A stretch of 64,000 nucleotides of DNA from Sphingomonas cannabina (GTDB lineage: Bacteria > Pseudomonadota > Alphaproteobacteria > Sphingomonadales > Sphingomonadaceae). Positions 43,080 to 52,573 of the stretch are shown here, in pieces (within the stretch, counting starts at the first letter, position 1; each line of letters starts with the position of its first letter). The notes below the pieces were generated by a model. That model ran no database searches and was not told the DNA's origin. It saw only the letters and a list, made by a program, of their open reading frames with translations. Made by a program: the position numbers and the translations under genes. The stretch covers positions 4,263,001 to 4,327,000 of the forward strand of contig NZ_CP090059.1 in assembly GCF_021391395.1 (NCBI RefSeq), read 5' to 3'.

Positions 43080-45365
43080 ATGATCGACCGGAAGACCATT
43101 CTCTGCGGCTGCGCGCTTGCCGCGCTGCTCGCGCCGATCGGCGCGGTCGCGCAGGATCAGGCCGGTGCCGAGAGTTCGACGCAGAGCGCCGGCGACACAC
43201 CGCGCGCCAACGACATCATCGTCACCGGCAACATCGAGTTCCGCAACCGCACCGACGATCCCAACCCGGTGCTTTCCTACGACCTCGAATATTTCCAGAA
43301 GTTCGAGCCGGTGTCGGTCGGCGAGATGCTGAAGCGCGTGCCGGGCGTGACCTTCACCTCCGACGTGCTAGAATATGACGCGGTGCAGTTCCGCGGCCTG
43401 CCGCCGGGCTATACCCAGGTGCTGATCAACGGCCGCCGCGCTCCGGGCGGCGAGGCCGACCGCAGCTTCTTCGTCGACCGCATCCCGGCCGAGCTGGTCG
43501 AGCGCATCGAACTGGTCCGCTCGCCGACCGCCGACCAGCCGAGCGAGGGCGCCGCCGGCACGCTCAACATCATCACCAAGGAATCGACCAGCTTCGAGGG
43601 CGGGTTCCTGAAAGGCGGCGCGCTGATCAATACCAGGGACGGCGGCGTCCGTCCGTCGGGGGCGATCGCCTATGCCGGCCACATCAGCGATTCGACCGAT
43701 TTCTGGGGGGCGCTCAACTATCAGAAGCGCCGCAATCCGAAGAAGAAGGTCTCTTACCGCTTCGACGACACGCCGGTAACCGACGACAAGCGCTTCCCCG
43801 ACGGGCTGGACAGCAAATACGTCACCGATCCCGAGTTCAACAACTTCGAGGCACAGAGCGACACCCGCGACGGCAGCGACCTGTCGGGCAGCGGCGAGAT
43901 CAGGACGCGCTTCGGCGACGGCGGGCATTTCCGCATCGGCGGCTTCTTCGTCGACACCGACCGCGACGAGGACGAGACCTCGCTCACCTGGGAGGGCGCC
44001 GACCTCGATTTCGACGGGGTCGAGACCCAGCATGAGGAGATCGACCAGCAGACCTATGCGGTCACCGCCGATGCGCTGATCCCGCTCGGCAATCTGAAGC
44101 TCGGCATCGCGGGCGCGTGGAACGCCTACCGCGACCACACCGTCGCCTCGACCTTCAAGGGCGACGAGGAGGATCTGAGCGATCTCGAGGCGGACGAGGT
44201 CGAGACGACCCGGATCAAGGACGACGAATATACCGGCACGCTGTTCCTGCGCTACGGCGACGGCGGTCCGTTCAAGGTCAAGGCAGGCATCGACCTGCTC
44301 AGCAAGACCCGCAACGGCTTCAATTCGGTGCTGAAGGTCGAGGACGACGAGACCGAGGTCGATCCGGCGGCGAACTTCAAGATCAGGGAGAAGCGCTACG
44401 ACCCGTACCTGCGCCTCACCTTCGAGCCGGCGAGCGCGCTCACGGTCGACGCGGGCCTGCGTTACGAGATCACCGACCGCAAGACGACCGGTGCCGAGGG
44501 CACCGCCAAGTACAATGCCGACCTGCTCAATCCGTCGCTGCATATCCGCTATGCGCCGACGTCGCGCGACCAGTTCCGCGCCTCGGTCGCGCGGACGGTG
44601 CGGCGGCCCAACTACGACATGATCTCACCCTATGTGCAGGAAGAGAGCCCGGGCGACGACGACAACACGATCGGCAATCCGTCGCTGCGCAACGAGCAGG
44701 CCTGGGGCGTGGACGTCGGCTATGAGCGGCGGCTGGGCGCCAAGGGCATCCTGGGCGTCAACGTCTTCTATCGCGACATCAAGGACCTGATCGAGCTGGT
44801 GGCGTTCGAGAACAGCGACGCCGGCGGCCAGAACTTCCGGCCGCAGAACATCGGCGACGGGCAGACCTGGGGCGTCGAGGTCGACTTCTCGACTCCGGTC
44901 AAGCTGTTCGGCTTCGGCGAGACCGGCCTGTTCGCCAACTACACCTATCTCGACAGCAAGACGACGGACCCGTTCACCGGCGAGGAGCGGCGCTTCAACA
45001 ACCAGCCGCACCATATCTACAACGTCGGCTTCATCCAGAACGTCGATCCGGCGGACGTGAGCTTCGGCGCGACCATCTCGGGCCGCAGCCGGGCGACCGA
45101 GTCGAACTTCGACGAGACGGTCAGCCTGCGCTACGATCCCGACCTGGAGGCGTTCGTCGAGAAGCGGATCGGCAAACATTTCGTGCTGCGCGCCTCGGTG
45201 CAGAACCTGCTCGACCGCGTGAAGTACGAGGATTTCCGCAAGTACGACGGCGACTCGTATGAGGAGATTCTGAAGGCACGCGCCGACGGCGATCTCGACG
45301 AATATGAGATCGAGCGCGAGCATTCCGGCCCGCTGGTCCAGCTCACGCTGCGCGCGGCGTTCTGA
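43080..45365 (+). CDS. TonB-dependent receptor
   Basis: The 761-residue protein has a signal peptide (ends about AVAQDQ at residue 27), a plug domain with NDIIVTGNIEFRN, SVGEMLKRVPGVTFTSDV, VQFRGLPPGYTQVLINGRRAPGG and RIELVRSPTADQPSEGAAGTLNIITK, and a long beta-barrel ending LVQLTLRAAF with terminal Phe. It imports a large substrate across the outer membrane with TonB-ExbBD. The barrel is unusually rich in Asp and Glu (e.g. EDDETEVDPA). No adjacent enzyme gene reveals its ligand; a HerA-like ATPase gene is convergent. Confidence 0.93.
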   Translation: MIDRKTILCGCALAALLAPIGAVAQDQAGAESSTQSAGDTPRANDIIVTGNIEFRNRTDDPNPVLSYDLEYFQKFEPVSVGEMLKRVPGVTFTSDVLEYDAVQFRGLPPGYTQVLINGRRAPGGEADRSFFVDRIPAELVERIELVRSPTADQPSEGAAGTLNIITKESTSFEGGFLKGGALINTRDGGVRPSGAIAYAGHISDSTDFWGALNYQKRRNPKKKVSYRFDDTPVTDDKRFPDGLDSKYVTDPEFNNFEAQSDTRDGSDLSGSGEIRTRFGDGGHFRIGGFFVDTDRDEDETSLTWEGADLDFDGVETQHEEIDQQTYAVTADALIPLGNLKLGIAGAWNAYRDHTVASTFKGDEEDLSDLEADEVETTRIKDDEYTGTLFLRYGDGGPFKVKAGIDLLSKTRNGFNSVLKVEDDETEVDPAANFKIREKRYDPYLRLTFEPASALTVDAGLRYEITDRKTTGAEGTAKYNADLLNPSLHIRYAPTSRDQFRASVARTVRRPNYDMISPYVQEESPGDDDNTIGNPSLRNEQAWGVDVGYERRLGAKGILGVNVFYRDIKDLIELVAFENSDAGGQNFRPQNIGDGQTWGVEVDFSTPVKLFGFGETGLFANYTYLDSKTTDPFTGEERRFNNQPHHIYNVGFIQNVDPADVSFGATISGRSRATESNFDETVSLRYDPDLEAFVEKRIGKHFVLRASVQNLLDRVKYEDFRKYDGDSYEEILKARADGDLDEYEIEREHSGPLVQLTLRAAF

Positions 45366-45430
45366 TCTTTTGCAACCACGGGCTCCCACGAAGGTGAGAG
45401 CCCGTGGCCTGTCTTGTTCGGATTGAAGTA

Positions 45431-45504
45431 GTGCTCCTGCGAAGGCAGGAGCTCAGGCGGCAAGCGACACCGCGCCGATCCAAGGCTCCTGCCTTCAGGA
45501 GCAC
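45431..45504. repeat. Paired-hairpin intergenic repeat, family B
   Basis: The left arm 45431-45452 (GTGCTCCTGCGAAGGCAGGAGC) is repeated inverted at 45485-45504, where two bases have been lost. It lies between the convergent TonB receptor and HerA-like genes and may serve as a two-way terminator. Same family as 9499-9573 and 52337-52412. Confidence 0.8.
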
Positions 45505-45535
45505 GTGGGTGCTCAATAGCGGCCAGTGGACCGGA

Positions 45536-47143
45536 CTACCTCCGGAATAACCCGCCCAGCACCCCCCGCACCAACCCGCCCACGATGCTGCCCGCCGCGC
45601 CGCCGCGGCGGGAGCCGCCGAAGATCGCCTTGGTCACCTCGTTGGCGACGGCACGCCCGGCGGCGGAGCTGGCCGAGCGGGTCGCGGAGGTGATCGCCTT
45701 GTTCCACGGGTTGTTCGCCGCCTCGCGCTCGGCGGCGATGCGGGCGCGTTCGGCTTCCTTGGCCGCGGCCGCCTCCTCCTTCGCCTTGAGCGCGGCCGCC
45801 TTCTCCGCCTCGTCCTGCGCCTTGGCGGCGGCGGCCGCGGCGGCGGCCTCGTTGGCCTTGGCGGCGAGGATCTCCTCGGCCGATTCGCGGTCGACCGCGG
45901 TGTCGTACTTGGCGCCGATCGCGTCGGTCTGGATCAGCACGCCGCGCTCGACCGGGGTGACCGGGCCGACGCGCGAGTACGGCGGCTTGATCAGCGTGCG
46001 CTCGACCGGCGAGGGCGCGCCATCGGGCTGGAGCAGCGACACCAAAGCCTCGCCGACCGCGAGCTCGGTGATCGCGGTGGCGACGTCGACGCCGGGATTG
46101 GCGCGGAACGTCTCGGCCGCGGACTTGACCGCCTGCTGATCCTTGGGGGTGAAGGCGTTGAGCTTGTGCTGGATGCGGTTGTTGAGCTGCGCCGCGACCG
46201 TGTCGGGGATGTCGATCGGGTTCTGGGTGATGAAATAGACGCCGACGCCCTTCGAGCGGATCAGGCGAACGACCTGCTCGACCTTCTCGAGCAGCGCCTT
46301 GGGCGTGTCGTTGAACAGCAGATGCGCCTCGTCGAAGAAGAAGACGAGCTTGGGCTTGTCGGGGTCGCCGACCTCGGGAAGCGTCTCGAACAGCTCGGAC
46401 AGCAGCCACAGCAGGAAGGTCGAATAGAGCTTGGGGCTCGCCATCAGCTTGTCGGCGGCGAGGATGTTGACGATGCCACGGCCCTTGTCGTCGGTCGCGA
46501 TGAAGTCCTCGATCGCCAGCGCCGGCTCGCCGAAGAAATGGTCGCCGCCCTGGGCACGCAACTGGAGCAGCGAGCGCTGGATCGCGCCGACCGACTGTTT
46601 CGAGACGTTGCCGTAGGTGGTGGTGAGCTCCTCGGCGCGTTCGGCGCAATGGGTGAGCATCGACTGGAGATCGTCGAGGTCGAGCAGCAGCAGCCCGTCC
46701 TTGTCGGCGACGTGGAAGGCGATGGTCAGCACGCCTTCCTGCACCTCGTTGAGGTCCATGAGGCGCGCGAGCAGCAGCGGGCCCATCTCGCTGACGGTGG
46801 TGCGGATCGGATGGCCCTGCTCGCCGAACAGGTCCCAGAACTGCACCGGATTGTCGGCATAGGCCCAGTCGGTCAGCCCGATCTGCTTGGCGCGCGCGGC
46901 GAAGGCCTCATGCGTCTTGGCGGTGGCGGCGCCCGCCATGGCGAGGCCGGAGAGGTCGCCCTTCACGTCCGCGACGAAGCTCGGTACGCCGTTCGCCGAG
47001 AAGCCCTCGACGATGCCCTGCAGCGTCACCGTCTTGCCGGTGCCGGTCGCGCCGGCGATCAGGCCGTGACGATTGGCACGCTTGAGCTGGAGCTCCTGCC
47101 GGACGCCGGCGGCGCTGGAACCGATGTAGATCGAGTCGGACAT
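45536..47143 (-). CDS. HerA-like ATPase (DUF853 family)
   Basis: The 535-residue protein has Walker A GATGTGKT at about residues 31-38, the DUF853 segments [16 protein letters not shown] and [29 protein letters not shown] [21 protein letters not shown], and Walker [14 protein letters not shown] followed by [17 protein letters not shown]. It is a hexameric HerA/FtsK-type ATPase, mostly annotated as helicase HerA-like; biological role unknown. The C-terminal ~110 residues are an Ala/Glu/Lys-rich coiled coil (about 430-475) followed by a Gly-rich amphipathic end ([18 protein letters not shown]). Its ribosome-binding site lies in a terminator-like hairpin (47150-47175). Confidence 0.87.
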   Translation of the reverse strand: MSDSIYIGSSAAGVRQELQLKRANRHGLIAGATGTGKTVTLQGIVEGFSANGVPSFVADVKGDLSGLAMAGAATAKTHEAFAARAKQIGLTDWAYADNPVQFWDLFGEQGHPIRTTVSEMGPLLLARLMDLNEVQEGVLTIAFHVADKDGLLLLDLDDLQSMLTHCAERAEELTTTYGNVSKQSVGAIQRSLLQLRAQGGDHFFGEPALAIEDFIATDDKGRGIVNILAADKLMASPKLYSTFLLWLLSELFETLPEVGDPDKPKLVFFFDEAHLLFNDTPKALLEKVEQVVRLIRSKGVGVYFITQNPIDIPDTVAAQLNNRIQHKLNAFTPKDQQAVKSAAETFRANPGVDVATAITELAVGEALVSLLQPDGAPSPVERTLIKPPYSRVGPVTPVERGVLIQTDAIGAKYDTAVDRESAEEILAAKANEAAAAAAAAKAQDEAEKAAALKAKEEAAAAKEAERARIAAEREAANNPWNKAITSATRSASSAAGRAVANEVTKAIFGGSRRGGAAGSIVGGLVRGVLGGLFRR

Positions 47144-47144
47144 G

Positions 47145-47175
47145 AAAAATCCCTCCCGGGTTGCCCCGGGAGGGA
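47145..47175 (-). terminator. Terminator hairpin of the DegP gene, overlapping the next ribosome-binding site
   Basis: On the minus strand TCCCTCCCGGG pairs with CCCGGGAGGGA across a GCAA tetraloop, followed by TTTTTC and then the ATG of the HerA-like gene (47143). It has all marks of an intrinsic terminator for the protease gene, which ends 35 bp upstream. The 3' arm is also the only good Shine-Dalgarno sequence (GGGAGGG) for the next gene. Confidence 0.85.
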
Positions 47176-47210
47176 TAGCGCGAATGCGCGGTTTTCCAAG
47201 CCTGTCGCGG

Positions 47211-48731
47211 TTATTTCAACCGAACGGCGATGAAGCCGCCGTTGCCGCGCGCCCGCTGGATATAGAGCAGCACCTGGTCGCGCCCGGCCGACTTGGCGGC
47301 GTTCACCGCGCTGTTGAACTCGGCGAGGCTCGTCACCGGCGTGCGGTTGACCGAGACGATCACGTCGCCGCGGCGCAGCCCCTTGTTGGCGGCGTCGCTC
47401 GAGGGATCGGCGGAGACGATCACCACGCCGCGCGTGGCTGGATCGACGCCAACCTGGCGGGCGATCTGCGGCGTCAGCGGCGTGAGCTGTAGCCCCAGGC
47501 TGTTGGGCGTGGTGGCGGAGCCGCCATTGTCGTCCGGCAGCCCGTCGTTGTCGTCGTCATTGTCCTGGCTGAAACCGGTGAGCTGATCCTCCGGCGGACG
47601 CGTGCCGACGGTCACGTTGACCGTCACCGGCTTGCCGTCACGCATCACCGACAGCGGTACGCGGGTGCCCGGCGTCTGGCTGGCGATCAGATAGCTCAGC
47701 GTCTGATCGGGCGTGACCTCCTTGCCGCCGACGGCGACGACGACGTCGCCCTGCTTGAGGCCGGCCTTGTCGCCCGGCTCGCCCGGCTCGATGCGGCTGA
47801 CGATCTCGCCGCGGTTCTTCGGCAGACCCAGCGCCGCGGCAATATCGTCTGTGACCGGCTGGATGCCGACACCAAGATAGCCGCGCTGAACCGTCTTGCC
47901 CTTGAGCAGCGTGTCGATCACCGGCCGCGCCTCTTCGGCAGGAATCGCGAAGCCGATGCCGACGTTGCCGCCGGTCGGCGACAGGATCTGCGAGTTGATG
48001 CCGATGACGTTGCCGTTGAGGTCGAACATCGGGCCGCCCGAATTGCCCTGGTTGATCGAGGCATCGGTCTGGATGAAGCGGTCGAGCGGACCGCTGCCGA
48101 CGCGGTGGACCGCGGAGATGATCCCCGCCGTCACCGTCGAACCGAGCCCGAACGGCTGGCCGATCGCGACCACCCAGTCGCCGACGCGCGCGGCGGTCGA
48201 ATCGCCCCATTTCACGAACGGCAGGTTGGTGCCCTCGATCTTGAGCAGCGCGAGGTCCGACGCCTGGTCGCGCCCGATCAGCCGCGCCTTGAACTCGCGG
48301 CGGTCGGTGAGGGTGACGGTGATGCTGTCGACCACGGCATTGCGCGAGCCGGGCGAGATCACATGGCTGTTGGTGACGATATAGCCGTCGGGAGAGATGA
48401 TGAAGCCCGATCCCAGCGACGTCGCGTCACGCGTTACCGGACGTCCGCCGCCCTGCTGGCCGAAGCCGAACAGGTCGCCGAACGGCGTCCCCGCGAAGGG
48501 ATTGGTCTGGTTGACGGTCACGCGCTGCTGGGTCGAGATGTTGACCACGGCGGGCTGCAGCTTCGCCACCATGTCGGCGAAGCTCATCGGCGCACCGGCC
48601 TTGGGCGCGGTCGCCTGGATCGTGCCAGGCTCGTTCTGGGCGGTCTGCGCGCCCGCGGGCGGCTGGAGCGTCGCCGAGACGGCGGCCCCGCCAAGAAGGA
48701 GCGCTGCGGTGAGAGCGTAGGCGTAACGCAC
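47211..48731 (-). CDS. Do family periplasmic serine endopeptidase (DegP/MucD type)
   Basis: The 506-residue protein starts with GTG at 48731 and has a signal peptide ([22 protein letters not shown]). The chymotrypsin-like domain carries His in YIVTNSHVI, Asp in ASDLALLKI and Ser in [12 protein letters not shown]1 begins at YLGVGIQPV and PDZ2 at the C-terminus ([28 protein letters not shown]). Between them is an acidic linker, [16 protein letters not shown]. It degrades or refolds misfolded envelope proteins. An intrinsic terminator follows. hflC/hflK lie directly upstream on the same strand, another membrane-protease module, but with a 146-bp gap. Confidence 0.94.
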   Translation of the reverse strand: MRYAYALTAALLLGGAAVSATLQPPAGAQTAQNEPGTIQATAPKAGAPMSFADMVAKLQPAVVNISTQQRVTVNQTNPFAGTPFGDLFGFGQQGGGRPVTRDATSLGSGFIISPDGYIVTNSHVISPGSRNAVVDSITVTLTDRREFKARLIGRDQASDLALLKIEGTNLPFVKWGDSTAARVGDWVVAIGQPFGLGSTVTAGIISAVHRVGSGPLDRFIQTDASINQGNSGGPMFDLNGNVIGINSQILSPTGGNVGIGFAIPAEEARPVIDTLLKGKTVQRGYLGVGIQPVTDDIAAALGLPKNRGEIVSRIEPGEPGDKAGLKQGDVVVAVGGKEVTPDQTLSYLIASQTPGTRVPLSVMRDGKPVTVNVTVGTRPPEDQLTGFSQDNDDDNDGLPDDNGGSATTPNSLGLQLTPLTPQIARQVGVDPATRGVVIVSADPSSDAANKGLRRGDVIVSVNRTPVTSLAEFNSAVNAAKSAGRDQVLLYIQRARGNGGFIAVRLK

Positions 48732-48877
48732 GTTAGGGTCTTCCTCTCGAGCTCGAAATGGACTGGAGCGACGCGGGTCTAATGACGACTACAATGCTGA
48801 ACGCTCACTGAAGATGAACGGTTCGACAGCAGATGACGCCTTTTTCATGCCCAACTTGGTGATGCCCTCGTTTCGAA

Positions 48878-49738
48878 TCAACGCCCCTGGAACTCGCGCA
48901 GATAGCCGTTCTGCGGGCTCAGGATGATCGAGGTGCCGCCGCGCCCCTGGTCGGAGCCGCCGTCGGCGCCGAAGGTATAGCGGTACGACTGCATGGCCCG
49001 ATAGAAGTCGTAGAACTGCGCGTCCTTGCCGAAGGCGTCCGCATAGATTTTCGCCGCCTGCGCTTCGGCGTCCGCCCGGACGATCTGGGCGTTGCGCTGA
49101 CCCTGGGCGCGGATGGTGAGCGCCTGCTGCTGCCGGGCCGTCCGCATCCGCTCGAGCGCGCTTTCCAGCGGCGTGCCGTCGGGCAGGTCGGCATGTTTTA
49201 TGCGCACGTCGACGATCTGGACGCCGTACTGGCTGGCATAGTTCTGCAGGCGCTTCTGGATATTGTCCATCACCTGGCCGCGTTCGGGCGACAGCAGCAC
49301 CGCGAAGTCGACCTTGCCGAGCTCGGCCCGAAGCGCCGAGCTGAACAGCGGCTGCAGCGCCGAGGTGACGCCGTCGACGCTGCGCGCGGTCACCACCATG
49401 CGGAGCGGATCGATCACGCGGAAACGGGCATAGGCGTCGACCTGAAGCCGCAGCTGGTCGGTCGACAGCACCGGCTGGTTGTCGAGGTCGACGTCGAGCA
49501 CGCGCTTGTCGACCCAGACGATGCGGTCGATGAACGGGATGCGCGCGATCAGGCCCGCGCCGGTGCGGCCGAACTCCTCGCCCTGCCGCCACGCGTTGAC
49601 GGTGCGCACCGGCACCTCGAAGCGCAGGATCACCGCCTGGCGCGTCTCGGGCACGATGGTGAAGGTGCTGGCGAGCAGGATCAGCGCCGCGAGCAGCAGG
49701 ATGCCGAACGTCATCGGCCTGCGCAGGACGCCATTCAT
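48878..49738 (-). CDS. hflC: Protease modulator HflC
   Basis: The 286-residue SPFH/prohibitin-family protein has one N-terminal membrane helix (about residues 8-26, TFGILLLAALILLASTFTIV), then ETRQAVILRFEVPVRTV and the band-7 domain, ending in a coiled coil (ALERMRTARQQQALTIRAQGQRNAQIVRADAEAQAAKIYADAFGKDAQFYDFYRAMQSY). HflC and HflK form a large periplasmic cage around FtsH and limit its proteolysis. Its ATG overlaps the hflK stop (49735-49738). Confidence 0.95.
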   Translation of the reverse strand: MNGVLRRPMTFGILLLAALILLASTFTIVPETRQAVILRFEVPVRTVNAWRQGEEFGRTGAGLIARIPFIDRIVWVDKRVLDVDLDNQPVLSTDQLRLQVDAYARFRVIDPLRMVVTARSVDGVTSALQPLFSSALRAELGKVDFAVLLSPERGQVMDNIQKRLQNYASQYGVQIVDVRIKHADLPDGTPLESALERMRTARQQQALTIRAQGQRNAQIVRADAEAQAAKIYADAFGKDAQFYDFYRAMQSYRYTFGADGGSDQGRGGTSIILSPQNGYLREFQGR

Positions 49739-50868
49739 TGGGCGCCTCCCTGCTGCACGGCGGGCGGCGTCTGCGCGTCCGGGATCGTGCGCCGCGCCTC
49801 GGGCAGCGGCAGATAGGGGGTGACGCCGGGGGCCTCGACGATCGTCTTGTTCGACTTGGCCAGCACCGCCTCCATCGTCTCGTAATACAGGCGCCGCTTG
49901 GTGACGTCTGGTGACAGCTTGTATTGCTCGTAGATCTTGTCGAACTGCGCCGCCTCGCCCTGCGCGCGCGCGATCACCTGCTGAGCATAGGCGCGCGCGT
50001 TGTTGAGGTTCGACTGCGCCTCCTGCTGCGCGGCCGACACCGCCTTGAAATCGTCGTTGACCGCATTGGGCGGATCGGCCTTGCTGATCGCCACGCCCTG
50101 GATGCGGACGCCCGAGTTATACTCGTCGAGCGTCTCCTGCATCAGCTGCTGCACGCGCGCCTCGATCACGGTACGGCCGCGGCCGAGCGCCTGGTCGAGA
50201 TCGACGTCGGCGACCACCGCGCGCATCACGCTTTCCGCCGTCGCGCGCACCGTCTCCTTGGGATCGCGAATCTGGAAGACATAATCCTGCGGATTGCCGA
50301 TGTTCCAGCGCACCTGATAGGCGAGGTTGATGATGTTCTGGTCGCCCGTCAGCATCAGATTCTCTTCGCTCGAGCTGGTCGGGAAGGTCTCCTCACGGAT
50401 GTTCTGGACGTCGATCTTCTCGACGTTGTTGAACGGCGACGGCAGCGTCAGGTGGATGCCGGGCTCGAGCACGCCGGCATAGCGGCCGAAGAAGGTGACG
50501 ACGCCGCGCTCCTGCGGTGCGATCTGCCAGATGCTGGTGAACAGCACCCACAGCGCGACGATCAGCCCGACGCCGATCAGCCACAGGCTGCGCCCCGAGA
50601 CGCCGCCGGGCAGGCCGGGACCGCCACCACCGCCGCGCGCACGCTTCAGGAACTCATCGAGCGAGCTGACCGATCCGGGGCGCGAGCGCCGGCCCTCGGG
50701 CGGAAAGGACCAGGGATTGCGCGGACCGCCGCCACCGCCCTTGCCCGAATCGTCGCCGCCCTTGCCTGAATCATCGCCGCCGCCCGTGGGCTTGCCGCCC
50801 CAGGGGCTTTTCGGCGGCTCGTTGCGAAGGATGTGGCCGCGCGCGCGCCATCCCGAAAGAATGTTCAT
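49735..50868 (-). CDS. hflK: FtsH protease activity modulator HflK
   Basis: The 377-residue protein has a cytoplasmic, Gly/Pro-rich N-terminus (about 95 residues) with a tandem GGDDSGK repeat. One membrane helix follows (SLWLIGVGLIVALWVLFTSIWQI), then the SPFH domain (GVVTFFGRYAGVLEPGIHLTLPSPFNNVEKIDV) and the C-terminal coiled coil with AQQEAQSNLNNARAYAQQVIARAQGEA. It pairs with HflC to wrap FtsH. Start ATG at 50868. It is divergent from mrp, leaving a 70-bp shared promoter gap. Confidence 0.95.
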   Translation of the reverse strand: MNILSGWRARGHILRNEPPKSPWGGKPTGGGDDSGKGGDDSGKGGGGGPRNPWSFPPEGRRSRPGSVSSLDEFLKRARGGGGGPGLPGGVSGRSLWLIGVGLIVALWVLFTSIWQIAPQERGVVTFFGRYAGVLEPGIHLTLPSPFNNVEKIDVQNIREETFPTSSSEENLMLTGDQNIINLAYQVRWNIGNPQDYVFQIRDPKETVRATAESVMRAVVADVDLDQALGRGRTVIEARVQQLMQETLDEYNSGVRIQGVAISKADPPNAVNDDFKAVSAAQQEAQSNLNNARAYAQQVIARAQGEAAQFDKIYEQYKLSPDVTKRRLYYETMEAVLAKSNKTIVEAPGVTPYLPLPEARRTIPDAQTPPAVQQGGAQ

Positions 50869-50938
50869 GGAGGCCTTTATAGGACCGGAGACGCGGAAAA
50901 ACAGTGGCAGTGCGCGAACGGCACCCTAAGTGGCACGG

Positions 50939-51883
50939 ATGGCCGACCCCGAACTCACCAATCTGCCGCCCCGCGTCACCGGTCGCGTGAAGGATGGGCG
51001 CGCGACCTTGATGGTCGACGTGACCGGGCTCGATACCGCCGCAGCCGCGCTGCTCGAGGCCGAGGCGCGCGCCGCCGCGGAGGCGCAGGGCCTCACCGAT
51101 GCGCGCGTGCTGCGCACCAGCGAGCGCCGCCCGCGGCGGCTGATTGCGGTGGCGAGCGGCAAGGGCGGGGTCGGCAAGTCGACCGTATCGGCGAATCTGG
51201 CAGTGGCGCTGCGGGCGCTGGGCCGCGATGCGGGGCTGGTCGACGGCGACATCTACGGTCCCTCGCAGCCTCGCCTGCTCGGCGCCGAGGGGATGCAGCC
51301 CGACGCGCGCGACAAGAAGATGATCCCCGTGACGACGCCCGCGGGCGTGCCGCTACTGTCGATGGGGATGCTGGTGCAGTCGGGCCAGGCGCTGGCATGG
51401 CGCGGGCCGATGGCATCGAGCGCGCTCGGCCAGCTGATCGATGCTCATTGGGGCGAGGCCGATCCGCTGATCCTCGACCTGCCGCCGGGCACCGGCGACG
51501 TCCAGATCACCATGGTGCAGAAGCACAAGCCCGCGGGCGCGGTGATCGTCTCGACCCCGCAGGACCTGGCGCTGATCGACGCGGCGCGCGCGATCGACCT
51601 GTTCAACAAGGCCGGCGTGCCGATCATCGGCCTGGTCGAGAACATGGCCGGCTACGCCTGCCCGCATTGCGGCGAGATCTCCGATCCGTTCGGCCACGGC
51701 GGCGCCGAGGCGGAGGCGAAGCGGCTCGGGATCGATTTCCTCGGCCGCATTCCGCTCAGCATCGCCGTGCGGCGCGATTCGGATGCCGGGCGCCCGCCGG
51801 CCGCCGGGAACGGGCCGGAGGCGGCGGCGTTCGAGGGGCTGGCGGAACGGCTCGACACCTGGCTCCGCGAACACGGAGGATGA
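50939..51883 (+). CDS. mrp: Mrp/NBP35 family iron-sulfur carrier ATPase
   Basis: The 314-residue protein has the deviant Walker A SGKGGVGKST at about residues 73-82, LVDGDIYGPSQPRLLG, LILDLPPGTGDVQITM, and the C-terminal cluster-binding pair CPHC in YACPHCGEISDPFGHGG. The N-terminal ~65 residues are a short, degenerate DUF59-like domain. It carries Fe-S clusters to apoproteins. The start was set at MADPEL (50939); a GTG three codons earlier is possible. The next gene starts 1 bp after its stop. Confidence 0.94.
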   Translation: MADPELTNLPPRVTGRVKDGRATLMVDVTGLDTAAAALLEAEARAAAEAQGLTDARVLRTSERRPRRLIAVASGKGGVGKSTVSANLAVALRALGRDAGLVDGDIYGPSQPRLLGAEGMQPDARDKKMIPVTTPAGVPLLSMGMLVQSGQALAWRGPMASSALGQLIDAHWGEADPLILDLPPGTGDVQITMVQKHKPAGAVIVSTPQDLALIDAARAIDLFNKAGVPIIGLVENMAGYACPHCGEISDPFGHGGAEAEAKRLGIDFLGRIPLSIAVRRDSDAGRPPAAGNGPEAAAFEGLAERLDTWLREHGG

Positions 51884-51884
51884 C

Positions 51885-52313
51885 ATGCCGCTGACCCGCG
51901 ACGAGGATATCAAGGCCCTGCTGGAGGGCGCGCGCGTGATCGCGCTGGTCGGCGCCTCCGACCGGCCCGACCGGCCGAGCTATGGCGTGATGAAGCGGCT
52001 GCAGGACCACGGCTATCGCGTGATCCCGATCAACCCGCAGATCACCGGCGAGCACATCCACGGCGAGTTCGTGTTCCGCGAGCTCGCGCAGATCGGCGAG
52101 CCGATCGACATCGTCGACATCTTCCGCCGTCCTCAGGCCGCCGGCGAAGCGGTTGACGAGGCGATCCAAGTCGGGGCGAAGGCGGTGTGGATGCAGCTCG
52201 GGGTCATCAACCATGAGGCGGCGGCACGCGCGGAGGCAGCGGGACTCAAGGTGGTGATGGACCGTTGTCCCGCGATCGAGATCCCGCGGTTGGGCGTGGC
52301 GCCGGTTCGCTAG
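51885..52313 (+). CDS. CoA-binding protein (YccU-like)
   Basis: The 142-residue protein is a single CoA-binding Rossmann domain: VIALVGASDRPDRPSYGVMKRLQDHGYRVIPINP, then IDIVDIFRRPQ and a final VVMDRCPAIEIPRLG. The family resembles the N-terminal domain of succinyl-CoA ligase and binds CoA; function unknown. It starts 1 bp after the mrp stop and is probably co-transcribed. Confidence 0.92.
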   Translation: MPLTRDEDIKALLEGARVIALVGASDRPDRPSYGVMKRLQDHGYRVIPINPQITGEHIHGEFVFRELAQIGEPIDIVDIFRRPQAAGEAVDEAIQVGAKAVWMQLGVINHEAAARAEAAGLKVVMDRCPAIEIPRLGVAPVR

Positions 52314-52336
52314 AAGCCATTCCGATGAACTTAGTC

Positions 52337-52412
52337 GTGCTCCTGCGAAGGCAAGGAGCCCTGGATCGCGGGCGTGTTGCTTGCGGCCAGATTTCCTGCC
52401 TTCGCAGGAGCA
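52337..52412. repeat. Paired-hairpin intergenic repeat, family B
   Basis: The left arm 52337-52359 (GTGCTCCTGCGAAGGCA then AGGAGC) is repeated inverted at 52394-52412 (TCCTGCCTTCGCAGGAGCA); the left arm has one extra A. The element follows the CoA-binding gene and may end that transcript. Same family as 9499-9573 and 45431-45504. Confidence 0.8.
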
Positions 52413-52494
52413 TTGGGCACTGTGATCTTCGACGGCCCATTTCCCTCTGCTCGATCAGAAACTGACTTTTGCCCATAAAATTCGCTTGACTGAA

Positions 52495-52517
52495 ATATCA
52501 TGCTGCCGGATTGATAT
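52495..52517. promoter_or_regulatory. Putative GntR operator, site 1 (TonB receptor promoter)
   Basis: ATATC, ten bases, ATT and GATAT form a 23-bp dyad 56 bp upstream of the TonB receptor ATG at 52574. The same dyad with the same spacing recurs at 58033-58055 and 63675-63697. The left half extends into TGAAATATCA, another near-palindrome. A possible -35 box (TTGACT, 52486-52491) lies just before it, so binding would act at the promoter. Confidence 0.7.
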
Positions 52518-52573
52518 CGAGGCTCATAGGCACACATCAGACGCGCCGGGGCCGTTGGCGAGAGGACCCGGCT

